Part shown: piece by piece, positions 25,710 through 36,719 of the stretch
Layout of the letters: each line of letters starts with the position of its first letter
Position numbering within the stretch: the first letter of the stretch is position 1
DNA from: Cycas panzhihuaensis
Taxonomy: Eukaryota > Cycadophyta
Assembly: GCA_023213395.1 (NCBI GenBank)
Contig: CM041465.1
Span: 249,805,741-249,869,740 of the forward strand
Reading direction: 5' to 3'
Length of the DNA stretch: 64,000 nucleotides
The notes under the pieces: model-generated
What the model saw: the letters and a program-made list of their open reading frames with translations, nothing else
What the model was told of the DNA's origin: nothing
The model's database searches: none
Program-made: the position numbers and the translations under genes

Positions 25710-25722
25710 TCTTCTCGACCGC
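25710..25722 (-). other. Polypurine tract of element G
   Basis: On the minus strand GGCGGTCGAGAAGA lies immediately before the 3' LTR, as expected for the plus-strand primer. Confidence 0.6.
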
Positions 25723-25924
25723 CTGTTTTGAACAAGTAGCATACCCGTTCACAAAAAATTTAGTTCCTTCTTTCCTTTATTTTTATTCTCTCATGGCATA
25801 TATATTCCATCTCTGATTCCACAATGTGAGGAGGTACCTTTAGTCCTTTCTGTTTCAAATATTTACATAACATTACAACATCCTGCATTGTATCTAACAA
25901 GGCCAATGTTGGTTTTTCTCCAGA

Positions 25925-27466
25925 TTGTAACTAGTCAATTTCTTGATTGAGTTCCATATTGACCTTTTCTGTTAACTCCAAATACTCCATGTATGCCTTA
26001 CGTTCTTTCCAAAGATTCTTACATTGCTCCAAATCTTCATCCAATTTTATGATCCATGCTCCCAGCCGATGATAAACCGGTTGCATGTCCACTGGAATGT
26101 GTTTGTTGAATCTTCTTCGAAATTCTACCACTTGTGGTCCAATTTCGTGAATATCATCCACCCAATCCATTATAAATGCCTTCAGGGATTCTAACTTATT
26201 TTCTGTGATCTGATGAATTTTTTTCAAAGATTCATCTGGCGGTTTGGCCCTACTTTCCAATTCCGTAACCAATTGCCTGGTTACTTTTGCCAGAAAGGAT
26301 GTTCTCCAAGTTGCGATGTCTTATGCATCATACTCTATTGGATCTAAACCTTCTTCTAGTACCTCCTTGCTCGTGTTAAACTCCATTTCCGGTGGCTGGT
26401 TGTCCAAAATCTCTAATATTTCTCGTTCCCATTTTTCTTGCGCTACAACTTTCAGTTTCTTTTCTGCTATGACTTCCTCTTCCGTTACGGCTTTCTGTTT
26501 TTCTTCTACTATAGACTTCTACCTATCTGTTTCAGGCCTACTTTCTTCTCTCCTCACTTCTACCACCTCTGGTATTTTCTGAAGTCATTCATCGCTTGCT
26601 ACCTCTACTACTGTAGGCGTGTCTTCAATTCTAGAACTTACTCTTGGTTCCCAGTTGACATTCTCTTTCTCCTTCTGCGTTGCCGGCTGTGGAACTCCTG
26701 GCGCTATTTCATTTGCTTGGTATAGTTTTTCTATCTAAGCCTGTACTTGTGCTTGTTCTTTTTCCCATCTTCCTATCTTTTCGTTTATCCATATAGCTAA
26801 AGGGGACTACTGCTCCATTCCATTGGGCATCCTAATACTAGGACATTAAAATAAAAGAATACCCTGCAAAATTGTAACATAATAGAAGGGAATAGGTCTA
26901 CTAGATCTTCTAATAGCCTGTAAAGCATCCAAGAGTTTTTGCTTTACAAATTTTACCCAGTTAAATACTCTTCCCTGGGCTATCTCATTTAGCATGGTTC
27001 GTAGGTTGCTCGGGGCAAATGCATTCTTCTGCGTAAGTATAATTTTTGAGAAAATCAACTGGGCAAGGAAGCACTTATTCGAATCTTCTATCCCTGTAAT
27101 TCAGATTCTTGTGGACGTCGCATCGTTGTTTGCTACTCCCATCATCCTGGCTATTTCTTCGTGAGATAACAAGGTATCTCAACAGATTTCTGACCCCTTG
27201 TTTGGTAGGCCAGTGGCTGCCATCAACACCTCCTCTGTGATCTGCACCATTTACAGGTACTTCGCCAGCAAAGGAAGTATTCTCTGCATAAATTCCTCTG
27301 CATTTCCAAATATTCCTACCGTCACAAATTTTTGTAATTTTGTTTGACAGAGTAGTTGGCATCTCCTGTAGTTTTCTGGGATTGCTATCCATTCTTCTTG
27401 AATTCAGCTATCATCATTCTCCCGGACTAAAATTACTGGCGCCATTCTTTCCACTGTACCTGCCAT
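25925..27466 (-). pseudogene. Extra 3' ORF of element G, function unknown
   Basis: Downstream of pol and before the 3' LTR, about 500 codons can be followed on the minus strand from an ATG near 27,466 (MAGTVERMAPVILV) to a stop near 25,928. Traces include an EEWIAIPENYRR segment near 27,395, LSHEEIARMMGVANND near 27,160, KIILTQKNAFAPSNLRT near 27,040 and LELTEKVNMELNQEID at the end. The second half (26,700-26,270) is rich in Glu, Lys and Val; the last third looks helical. In-frame stops occur, for example near 27,399, 27,259 and 26,846. The position matches the env-like or additional ORF of Athila/Tat elements, but I see no signal peptide or membrane segment, so an envelope role is not supported. 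Confidence 0.55.
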
Positions 27467-27929
27467 CTTTTTCATCTCTTGGCTGCTACGCTATTATTTG
27501 TGGTACCTATGATGTATTAGCAATAAATCAACCTTTCAATTCTGCGGGCGACCAAAACTAGTGTCGGTATCATACCAGTCGTGGCCGTTATAGGCTTTAT
27601 TGCCTTGTCTTTCTGATTTGGCAACATATTGTATCATCATCATGATTACAATCTCCGCGCTCATATTATGATGACAGTGTTATGAGCAGTCGTGTCATCC
27701 GTCCATTGCATTGACGCTTTCAAATTCACTGTCTGTCGATACTTTTTCCGCCAGTCACTTTCTCGCCGTCAATCCATCTCCGTCAGTCATTTTCTGTCTG
27801 TTAACATCTTGGCGTCAATATCGTCAATTGGACTGCCGTTACTTTGTCACTGATTGTACCTACTGTCTGTGTCTCATTTCCATGTACTGCCTTTGCACTA
27901 TTCCTTGATGACAGTGATTTTACCCCCCT

Positions 27930-27964
27930 TCTTTTCTTTTCTTTTTCTTTTTTTTTTTTTTTTT
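27930..27964. repeat. Homopyrimidine tract between pol and the 3' ORF of G
   Basis: A run of CTTTTCTTTTTC followed by about 20 T on the plus strand, so a poly(A) stretch in the element's sense strand right after the pol stop. Confidence 0.85.
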
Positions 27965-29383
27965 ACATTCTATATAATTTCAGTCTACTGCCATTGATTA
28001 ATTTAGTCAATGGCTATCTGTCCAACTACTACAATCTGACTGCTCCATTTTCATAAATAAATTAAATTCTATATGGTCCTAGCCATCTAATTTTTATTTT
28101 TCCTAGTTTAAATTTAAACTTACTATCATACAATAATACCAAATCATTTACCTTAAATTCAGGCTTTTTGATGTGGCGATCATGCCATACTTTCTGTCTT
28201 TTCTTTTCTATTCTCAATTCCCATAGTGCTTGTACTCAGGTTTCATCCAGCTTCATTAACTGGATCGGCCGGTAGTTGAGGGACATCTCAGGATTTGTCC
28301 TGAGGTATTGTGCCACTCTCAGGCTTTCTGCTTGAAATTCCAGAGGAACTACAGCTTCCAAACCATACACTAGCTGAAATGGTATTTCTTTATGTGATCG
28401 CTTCTTTACCATTCTGTATGCCTAGAGGACTGAATGCAATTTTTCTGCCTAATTGGTTCGTTGTCCATTACAAATTTTCATCAAAGGGTTTATACTTTCC
28501 ACTTGCCTAATCAGTTTGTACTTTCCACTTGCCCATTTGCTCTAGGGTAATATGGTGAAGATCTTCGATGTTGAATGAAAAATTCTGTAGTCAAATATCT
28601 AATTATCAAATTCAGGAAAGCTCCTCCTTGATCAGACACAATTTCCAAAGGACAACCAAACCTTATAATAATAACTTCATACAAGAAGCGAGCTGTGCTT
28701 CTTGCATCACACTTTTTCATTAGTTTTGCCTTAGTCCATTTGGTTAAAAAGTCTGTGACTACTAATGTGTACCTTGCATTCATCTTTCTTGCTGGTGGAC
28801 TGATTGGTCCAACAAAATCCAATCCCCATTTTTCAAATGGAGCTTGGGCTAGTATTGGATGAAGTGGCATAAAGTTCTGTTTTGATGGCTTACCTACTCT
28901 TTGACAAATATCACAGGTTCTTACCCACTTTTTCACATCTTCGAACAATGTAGGCCACCATAATCATACTATCAAAACTTTTCTAGCTGTGACTTCTCCT
29001 CCGTGATGTGTTGTAGCTATCCCTCCATGAGCCTCCTTCAGTAATGGTTCTACTTCATGTTGAAGTATCCACCTTTGCAGAATTCCATCAGGTCCCAGTT
29101 TATACAACATACCACCTATTAGTTGGAATGGAAAAGTTTTCTTAATAAAACTTTTCCTTTCAACCCTTTCCAATCCTTGAGGTGTTTGTCTCGTGGTTAA
29201 ATACTCTGCGATTCCCTCGTACCATATAGGCATGGCCTCAACTGAGAATAATTTATGATCTAGAAAATCATCAAATACTCCCTTACCTTTCCCATTGTCT
29301 TTTATTTGTGACAATTGATCTGGTATGATGTGTTTCTCCCCCTTTTTTACCACAATTTTGAACATAAATTCCTGAAACAACAT
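27964..29383 (-). pseudogene. Integrase of element G
   Basis: From 29,383 the frame shows a linker, then the H2C2 zinc domain: HGGIATTHHGG near 29,010 and CDICQRVGKPS near 28,910. The core has its first Asp in WGLDFVGPISPP near 28,820, the second in VSDQGGAF near 28,640 and the Glu in NGQVESTN near 28,520. The C-terminal part continues in shifted frames (a PFQLVYGLEAVVPLEFQAESL segment near 28,340, WHDRHIKKPEF near 28,185) to a stop near 27,964. A stop near 28,960 and a frameshift near 28,510 break it. No chromodomain is seen. Confidence 0.88.
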
Positions 29384-29386
29384 TAG

Positions 29387-29863
29387 CTAGTGGCTAATTC
29401 TCCCCTGTAAAATTGGTTTATTAATCAAGTATTGAAGAGCTTGATGATCCACAAAAAATACAAATGGATTTGCTAACAAGGAATGCTGAAACTTCTGCAG
29501 GGCATACACCATGCCTAATCCCTCTCGTTCGGTAATTGTATAGTTACGCTCAGTGGATGTCAACTTTCTACTTGCAAAAGCAATTGGAAGATCTATTTTT
29601 TCATCTTCTAGTTGGGCCAACACACAGCCAATGGCATACAATGATGCATCAACATGGACATGGAATGGTTTATTCCAGTCTAGAAACTTGAGCACAGGAG
29701 CTTCAACTATCTTCTTCTTCAGAGCATCAAAAGATAGTTGTTGTTGAAGTGTCCATTCCCATTTCATAGCTTTTTTCAGCAAGGATTCTAGAGGATGGGC
29801 TATTCGAGCATAATTTCTTATAAATTTCCAGTAATAACTAGTCATTCCTAAGAAACCTTTCAA
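29387..29863 (-). pseudogene. RNase H of element G
   Basis: Begins with the RT thumb/connection MKGFLGMTSYYWKFIRNYA, then a FHVHVDASLYAIGCVLAQ segment with the first acidic residue, LPIAFASRKLTSTERNY, a second acidic residue in TITEREGLGMVYALQKFQ, and FFVDHQALQYLINKP with a third. The segment is open for 158 codons; a stop at its end separates it from the linker to integrase. Confidence 0.9.
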
Positions 29864-30680
29864 GTTTTTTTGGCGTTTGAGGAACAGGGAATCTCAAAAT
29901 TATCTCTACCTTTGTCAGGTCAGTTTTTAATCCATCCTTCAAGATAATATGTCCCAGCAATGATCCAAATGGTACTAGGAAGGTACATTTATCTGGATTT
30001 AAGTATAATCTGCTTTCCCTGCACAATTCTAACATTAGCCTTAATTGAGATAAATATTTTTGTATTGTACTATATAGAGTCCAATCATCTAGAAATACCT
30101 CCATTGCTTTTCCCAACAATTTCCTGAAGATGTTTAAGATCACCCTTTGAAAGGTTACGTGAGCATTTGTTAGCCCAAATGGCATGACCCTATATGCATA
30201 TGACCCCCATTCCGTAATAAATGTTGTCTTCAATTGGTCCTCGAGTGCAATACGAACTTGATTATAGCCACTGAAGCCATTTGTGAATGAGAAAATCTCA
30301 TGTCCTGCTACTTTCTCCAGCACATCTTCCGTAAAGGGTATGGGGAATGGATCTTTCTTCGTGGCTTTATTCAAAGCTCTATAATCAATACATATATGTA
30401 ATTTTCCACTCTTTTTTGGTACTACCACCACTGGGCTTACCCATTCACTGTTTTCTACCTCAAATATATATCTGGCTTTTAATAATTTATCTAATTCTAT
30501 CTTTACTTGCTTCTTATAATACGGATTCATCCTGTAAGGTCTTTGCCTTACTGGTTTTGTATTTTCCATTAGCTCAATTCTGTGTTCTCCTAACTTTGGA
30601 GGAATTCCTTTTAGGTCTTTATAAGACCATGCGAAGACATCCTTAAATTCTTGAAAAGGAGAGGTAGCTTCTTGTATCAT
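29838..30680 (-). pseudogene. Reverse transcriptase of element G
   Basis: An open frame of 280 codons. Blocks in order: FAWSYKDLKGIPP near residue 14, RQRPYRMNPYYKKQV, SPVVVVPKKSGKLHICIDYR around residues 82-101, FTNGFSGYNQV (the usual aspartate is asparagine), YRVMPFGLTNAHVTFQRV, and VFLDDWTLYS near residue 195, the active site. The frame shifts into the RNase H segment, overlapping it by 26 bases. The upstream stop near 30,730 separates it from the protease frame. Confidence 0.92.
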
Positions 30681-30725
30681 TGCAGGTTCCCAATAATCAC
30701 CTAATTGTATACACTTTGGATTGTC

Positions 30726-31733
30726 TTATGTCCCTACATTAATGGGTTTGAGCTGAAGCTTTTCCCTTTGAACAGATTTTCCATCCGAGTTTAGTTCATA
30801 AGCTGGTGCCTGCAAAATTTCCTTATTCCTATACTCAACAACAGAATATGTTCTAGGAAAATTCCTTTCTTCTTTAGAATCTTCTTCAGAACATGCCGTA
30901 TTTTTAGATAATTCATACAAGCAATCATTTTGTATTTTATTAAAAGGAAGAATTACATCATCTTCTTTAGAATCCCATGATACATTGTTACCTTTACTTG
31001 ATTCATCCAAACATAATTCCATCAGGTAACATTTTAAGGATTCTCCAATTTCTTCCCAAGCTGATTGTAACCAGTCCAACAGATATATAGATGAAGTCTT
31101 GCTCGCCATCTGCAGAGGGGTCTTCAATGCTTGGAATGCTATCTCTGAACAGGGACTTACTATCATGGTTATTGATGCTGTTGTTGAGGACATTCGGTCT
31201 TCAGCTTCTATCTTTTCAATATGCAGACCATCTGAACACTGAGATAGTACAACTTTCTTTCCTGCAGAATACAAGGTAAAAGTCATTCTTCCCCAATCCT
31301 GCAAGGCCTTTGTTGCCAACAACCATGGCCTCCCTAGCAGTGCTGGATATGTTTTACTATGGTCTTGCATTCTGACGACTGCAAAATCCAATTGAACTAT
31401 AATTCTTGCTATAGTTACTGGAATGTCCAACAAGGACCCCATGGGTCGAACCTGCAATTGGTTAGCTAACCGAATTGTATAGTCTGGGGAAACCAGTTTT
31501 GGCCATCCCAAAGAAATCCAAGAGGATTCAGGGAGTACATTTACTCCTGATCCTCCATCCACCACTGTTTTGCAAATCAAAGTTCCCAACAACATCATTG
31601 GAACTCGTGGGTCAATTGCATCCATCTTCATTGTTCTTAACACTGGTTTTTCCATATGATGCAAAAAATAACCAGCTTCCCGCCATTTAAAAATTACAGA
31701 TATAGGAATAGATATACCTGATTCTATTAGCAA
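30726..31733 (-). pseudogene. Aspartic protease and spacer of element G
   Basis: A 335-codon open segment. Near residues 60-72 it reads TVVDGGSGVNVLPE, the retropepsin active-site region in the form used by the Tat/Athila side of gypsy (DGGS rather than DSGAS). LLGRPWLL near residues 132-139 is the conserved C-terminal protease block. The remaining 180 residues, rich in Ser, Glu and Lys, form a spacer leading to RT. Confidence 0.85.
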
Positions 31734-32051
31734 CGCCTTTACAATTTATAATTTTTGCCAAGGATTTTGCTCCTCCTGTGCCAATGATCTTCTCTAGTAT
31801 ACTTTTCGTTTGAATCAATTTATTTGTTCCATTTCATCCAATTGTACTGTCCTTGTCACCTCTTGTATGGCCTCAACAGCTTCCTGTAGTCTTTTCTTTT
31901 CCACTGCTGGATCTGGAAAATTTACAGTGTCTATTAGTTTTGTAGCTATTCCGCTTCTCGTCTGCACATATACTGGCTTTTCCTTATCTGGAATTTTTGT
32001 GGCTAGATTTAAAGTTTGTATTTTAAGACTAGGATTCTTTAGATAGTTTGC

Positions 32052-34086
32052 CTACTCATGGTCTGTTGGGTTGCATTCCTCACAGATATAATCTTTTCCT
32101 TGTTTCTCTAATGGACAATTTGTCCTAAAATGTCCCCATCTTGAGCATAGATGGCAGCAGACTGGTTTAGTCTTCCCTTTGTATTGCTTAAAGGAAGAAT
32201 TTTCCTTCTTCTGGTAAAAGGATTCTCTTGGTGGATTTCTGTAAGAACATTCCCATGTGTTATAATTTTCCCTCCTACAGATTTCACACCATTTCTTCTC
32301 TTTACTGATGTTCGTTTCTGAAATGACCCTATTGTCCACAAGGGGGTGGGCACCATACGTTCTCTCGTGCTTTTCCCACTTTTAATTTAGCTATTTCATT
32401 CCTTAGCTTTTCAATCTCATCATTCTGTTAATTTTCAGCAGGCATCATGAAGGATTATTGTTTCAACATTTCCAGTTCTTTTTTCATCTTTTCAATTTCT
32501 GGGTTTGTGGTCCATAAGGACATTTGTCTTAAATTCTAGATTCCATTATATGCTATCCTCGTCTGGTTTTCGAATCGCAACACCAGTTCTTTAACTTGTT
32601 TATAATTATTTAAAGGATAAAACATGACTTTTTCCTTTAAATGAGGTAATAGACCTTGTACAAAATACTTGAGTGATAGCATAGGATTAATTGGAACAAG
32701 AGGATCCATTTTATTTAATATGATTCTTAATCTACCATCAAAGTCATTAACTGATTCACCTAGAATTTGTCTGATTTCTTTCAGGGCCTAAAATACCGCC
32801 ATTGGATCTCTTAACCTTTGAAATCTATCCAAAAATTTCGTTTGAACTGCTTCCCAACTAGGATTTGTTCCTGCAACATATTGGTACTATACGATTGTTG
32901 TTCCCTGCAATGTGGAAAAGAATCTAGCTTTGATTTCTTCAGGATCTTTAATTTTCTTGATTTTTAACATGTTGGAGAACAAAGCTAGATGATCTTCGGG
33001 GTCTCCAGACCCATCAAACTGAAGATGTCCAAACATAGCATTGTTTTGTACCACTACATATGGAGAGATTGTTTGACTTCCTCCACTTCCTTGCGACATT
33101 GTTCTTGGACCTGAAGATCCTGGTCTCGCTGGTTTAATTATGTTCAATTTGTCCTCGCTTCCTCCTTGCTTCAATGTTGCACTTTCTGGGCTTTCTTTAA
33201 TGAATGATGACCCTGTGAACATATGAGTCATTCTATACAATGGGTTCAACACATGAGAGTGATCTTCTTTTACCTGCAGAATATAACAGTCCCACCCTGC
33301 TACGGTGGTGTTGTATACTTCTAATTTAAATAATTTTTCTTCCTTTATCTCAGTCTGCAAACTTCCTTCTTGTTTATTCATCAGTTCCTGATTTCTCTTA
33401 GGATTCAAGTCTCCCTGCACTGTTTCATTATGCCTGAGCAATTCTTCATTACTCAATGTTTTTTATGAATTTTTAAATTTTAACAGTAATTCTACATAGT
33501 TCTTTTGTTGATCATTCCACTTATCTGTGTCTTCACTCAAGTGCAACCCTTCGTGGGTTTGCCAGTCTGCTATTTGCTGAGTTTTTAGCGAATTTTCAAC
33601 TTCTACTGGCCGCAACCCTTTATGGGTTTGCCCACCTTCCTCTTGCTAGTTTTCTAGCAATTTCTCTGCTTCCACCAGGCATAACCCTAACTGGGTTTGC
33701 TGCCCTTCTATGCGTTGATTTATCAGGGAATTTCCTATTTCTTCTTGGCGCAACCCTGGCTGGGTTTGTTGCCCCTCCTCTTGATAGTTTTCCAGCAATT
33801 TCTCTGCTTCTACTTGGCACAACCCTGACTGGGTTTGCAACACTTCTATACGCTGATTTATCAACGAATTTCCTGTTTCTACTTGGTGCAACCCTGGCTG
33901 GGTTTGTTGCCCTAACTCAACTACTTGCTTTTGCTTTAAACTTTGAAATATGTCCAAATTTTCCCGTACCTGATTATCTTGAAGATTTTGCAGGTCTCTC
34001 TCTTTCACGTCTTTATCTTTTACTTGATTTTGCTCTTCTTTTTCATCAAAAATTTTGCTACTTTTTTCTTCCTTTGGCTGACTCAT
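32052..34086 (-). pseudogene. gag: gag of element G
   Basis: The likely start is the ATG at 34,086 (MSQPKEEKSSKIFDEKEEQN). A charged N-terminal region is followed by six tandem 23-residue repeats (33,493-33,906). A capsid region follows at 33,460-32,480, with GHLQFDGSGDPEDHLALFSN near 33,040 typical of Retrotrans_gag. CHLCSRWGHFRTNC at about 32,110-32,151 is an intact CCHC knuckle, followed by a second cysteine cluster (CEECNPTDHE). Stops occur near 33,652, 33,470 and 32,890, with at least one frame change near 32,340. Confidence 0.85.
33493..33906 (-). repeat. Six-unit 69-bp tandem repeat in G's gag
   Basis: The minus-strand translation repeats QTQPGL/QTHEGL every 23 residues, six times. 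Units alternate between a form ending NSLINQRIE and one ending EKLLENYQEEG, so a 46-residue higher-order unit is visible. On the plus strand the same array shows an AACCCTGGCTGGGTTTG block about every 69 bases. Confidence 0.9.
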
Positions 34087-34341
34087 GTCTTCCTGGGGCT
34101 CCTCATCCTTCCTTTGGCTGACTTATGTCTTCCTCTGGCTTTCCTCTTACCGCCCCTTCCAACTTCACTTTTTTACTGGTGTTTTCTCTATTGGCTCCTT
34201 AGGTCTTCACATGCCTTCTTAGCTCTTCTCCGTGTCCCAGCATCGACTTCTTTCATCCCGCGTCTCTATCTTCTTTAGCGAGTTAACCCAAGGTGGCATG
34301 AGCGGCCTCTGATTTTTAATTTTTCATCATTTTCCGTTAGG

Positions 34342-34363
34342 AAGTCCGACAACAGAACTAATA
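34342..34363 (-). other. Primer-binding site of element G, aspartate-tRNA-like
   Basis: On the minus strand, next to the 5' LTR, TAGTTCTGTTGTCGGACTT resembles the aspartate tRNA site used by Athila/Tat elements, with several transitions. Confidence 0.5.
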
Positions 34364-35047
34364 TATGTGTGCCTCAATCATACTTGTAACATACAGAATA
34401 CAAAGAGAAAGACACACACGTTGGAGGTAAAATCATCCAGAATTACTTTCATTCAAAACATGGCACTACGTCTGGTCCTCTCACAACCAGACGCCTACCA
34501 GAATAGTACAGAATGGCTACCCTAACACGTGGAGCAATACTATTACAATTATATGTATGCAAACTGAATCATGTTCTGCATATTACGGTTCCCACTTTTA
34601 TATACAAATTATGGATGTTACATAACTGTTTCCTAAAAATAAGTTATTTCTTGTAACTGTCATGGGTCTGCCCGCTGCCCGGACAGACCCATTTGCTGCC
34701 CAAATAGCAGCTGGGTAGCAGTTACTGCAGTCGTGTAGCAGTTGCTGTACTCTGTGTAGTAGTTACCGCAGCTGCATAGTAGTTGCCGCAGTCGTGTAGC
34801 AGTCACCGCACCTTGCGTAGTAGTCACTGCACCTTGTGTAGCAGTTGTTGTAGTCGCATAGTAGTCACCGCACCTTGCATAGCAGTTGCTGCACTCTGTA
34901 TAGTAGTTGCTGCAACTACATAGCAGTTCTGTAGTAGCCTTGTAGTGGTTGTAGCAGTCCCATAGCAACCTTGTAGTGGTTGTAGCAGTCCCATAGTAGC
35001 ATTGTAGTAGTTGTAGCAGCAAAATCAACTACTTTTCCCTACACACA
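34364..35047 (-). repeat. 5' LTR of element G
   Basis: Pairs with 25,033-25,709. Its outer end TGTGTGTAGGG (minus strand) abuts TSD copy ATAAG. The tandem GTAGCAGT array lies at about 34,700-35,020, longer than in the other LTR. Confidence 0.93.
34700..35020. repeat. GTAGCAGT-type tandem array in G's 5' LTR
   Basis: Imperfect 22-28-base units with GTAGCAGTTACTGCAGTCGT, GTAGTAGTCACTGCACCTTG and GTAGTGGTTGTAGCAGTCCC variants. A 122-codon minus-strand frame over it is a by-product of the repeat. Confidence 0.78.
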
Positions 35048-35052
35048 ATAAG

Positions 35053-35071
35053 TTAAACATTATGGAGGAGA
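35053..35071 (+). other. Polypurine tract of element D
   Basis: TTAAACATTATGGAGGAGA precedes D's 3' LTR. Nearly the same string precedes E's 3' LTR at about 42,957-42,975, which links the two elements. Confidence 0.65.
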
Positions 35072-35365
35072 TGTTAGAAAGTAATGTTGAATTCATGGTC
35101 AATCTATGATTATGATTAGTATTATCATTACCTTTCCCTCTCTATAGTTGAGCATTATTAAATTATCTATCTATCTATATATATATAGAGGCACTCTTAT
35201 TTTTCAATGATTCTCATAGGATTCTTGATACATGAGCATCATTAATATATACATTAGAGCTTACTAAATCATGAACATTTATAGAATATCTCTAAACCCC
35301 CCCCTCCCCTTCCCCCCACCCATTCAACCTTTATGAGCTACTATATATCTATAAATATATATCTT
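35072..35365 (+). repeat. 3' LTR of element D, first part
   Basis: Starts TGTTAGAAAGTAATG and matches 912-1,167. It contains an ATCT microsatellite near 35,166-35,188 and a C-rich run near 35,298-35,333 that are absent from or shorter in the 5' LTR. Cut at 35,365 by the LINE. Confidence 0.75.
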
Positions 35366-35499
35366 TGACTAGATAGCTAGATAGGATAGTGTAGTCATTA
35401 ATCCTTCATCATAGCCCTCCACGAGCATTCATACCATATGTGTGATAAGATTTGTTGACATATCACATTTAGTGCTAAGCAAATTTTTTTATTATCCTT

Positions 35500-36680
35500 A
35501 TGAGTGAGCTATTATGGCTAGTCTCAATAGTGGTCCATGTTCATTCATAAATATAATGGATGATCATAGAGAAAAAACTAGTAGCAATAACCTCTATTTA
35601 TCAAGTAGTTATGGTTTCTAAGAGGGCAAGAAAGTTTATCCCAAAGATTTATGATAATATGAGCCTAATATTCTTGCAATTTTTTTATATAGGCAAGTTG
35701 CAAATAATGTTGTGATTGAAGTTAATTGTAGAACTCTCCTCACATACTTTGATTGTCCCTCTTTGGACATTATGTTTAGATAATCTGTTAAAGACTCTTT
35801 TGAGGTCTTTAGATAGAAGGTTAGTTTGATTCATAACTTTTTGAAAGGTCGTTTTCTTTCATCTTTTCTCACCTTGAAGACTTGTAGCAAGTTCTTAGAC
35901 AAGGCTTGTGGATATATCATAGCAATTTGATAATGTTTAACAAATAAGAGTTAAGCTTCTCTATTGACCATGTTAGTACATATAAATATCTAAGGTAGGT
36001 AGAATTTCTTAATCTCCCACTCTACCTCTAGACACTTGTCAAAGAACTCACTAGTAAACTAGGAGAATTTGTATATCTTAAACTTTATAGTAAGTTCTAC
36101 CCTCACCCCTATATACAAGCATGTGTAAGGGTAGACTTATTTAAAGAACTTAAATTTATTACTATATATTTTGGAAATAAAACTCATAAATAAAGGATTA
36201 TTTTTCTTAATGTCTCTAGTGTGTGCTTTAAATACCACTCTCAAGAGCATAGGATTAAGATTTATACTTTAATTATTATGGAGTTTAAGCAATTTGATCC
36301 TAAAAAACACCTAATAACCCCCCAATTATTAAGCATGAAAATAGATGGATAGAGGCTCATGATAAGAAATCTTTAAGTCATAATAGAAAAGGCAAGCAAC
36401 ATCACGGTAGGAGCAAAAACCTAATTAAGAGTATGAATAAGAAAGTATCTACCTCTAAGGAGGTCAAAGACCTAACTATAGCTAGGGTGCATTTTAAGGT
36501 AGAGCCTATTAAGATTCAAGACCCTCCTCCTATAATCCTCGAGCCTATATCATTCTTTAATATTTCTAGATTACAAAAAAGAAAACCCAAGGTTGAGGAT
36601 CCAAAAGAATTGGGTATTATAAACTATTTTGAATCTATATAGGAAAATTTCCAAGAAAAACTTGAGTCAATTTGAAACTT
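35500..36680 (+). pseudogene. ORF1 relic of the L1 LINE
   Basis: ORF1 is the RNA-binding partner of the LINE polymerase. The region is decayed. An uninterrupted piece at 36,433-36,642 (MNKKVSTSKEVKDLTIARVH...) is basic and lies just before the endonuclease, as expected for the C-terminal part of a plant ORF1. Upstream, a FKVVFFHLFSPL-like segment could belong to the DUF4283 domain, but I am not sure. Confidence 0.5.
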
Positions 36681-36719
36681 TAACCTCAACCCCAAAAGAT
36701 AAGGGAAAGGATATTGAAA

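Larger units (their letters stand above)
25033..35047 (-). mobile_element. Ty3/gypsy element G (Athila/Tat-like), nearly complete
   Basis: A 10-kb element on the minus strand with LTRs of about 680 bp at 25,033-25,709 and 34,364-35,047. The 5-bp TSD is ATAAG at 25,028-25,032 and 35,048-35,052. Reading on the minus strand: LTR, primer-binding site resembling aspartate tRNA, gag with tandem repeats and zinc knuckle, protease, RT, RNase H, integrase, an extra 3' ORF, polypurine tract, LTR. Lack of a chromodomain, size, primer type and the 3' ORF place it on the Athila/Tat side. It is the least decayed gypsy element here, though stops and frameshifts occur. D's interior resumes after it. Confidence 0.93.

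Noticed and set aside
25925-27466. Calling G's 3' ORF an envelope gene
   Set aside because: Position alone is not enough; no signal peptide, membrane helix or cleavage site was seen.
27075-27561. Minus-strand 105-codon frame and plus-strand 73-codon frame
   Set aside because: The real coding trace of G's 3' ORF runs in another frame; these carry no family resemblance.
30347-31690. Plus-strand frames of 60-100 codons opposite G's pol
   Set aside because: Shadows of the minus-strand protease and RT frames.
34660-35028. 122-codon minus-strand frame rich in Thr, Tyr and Cys
   Set aside because: It covers the tandem array of G's LTR and has no counterpart as a protein.
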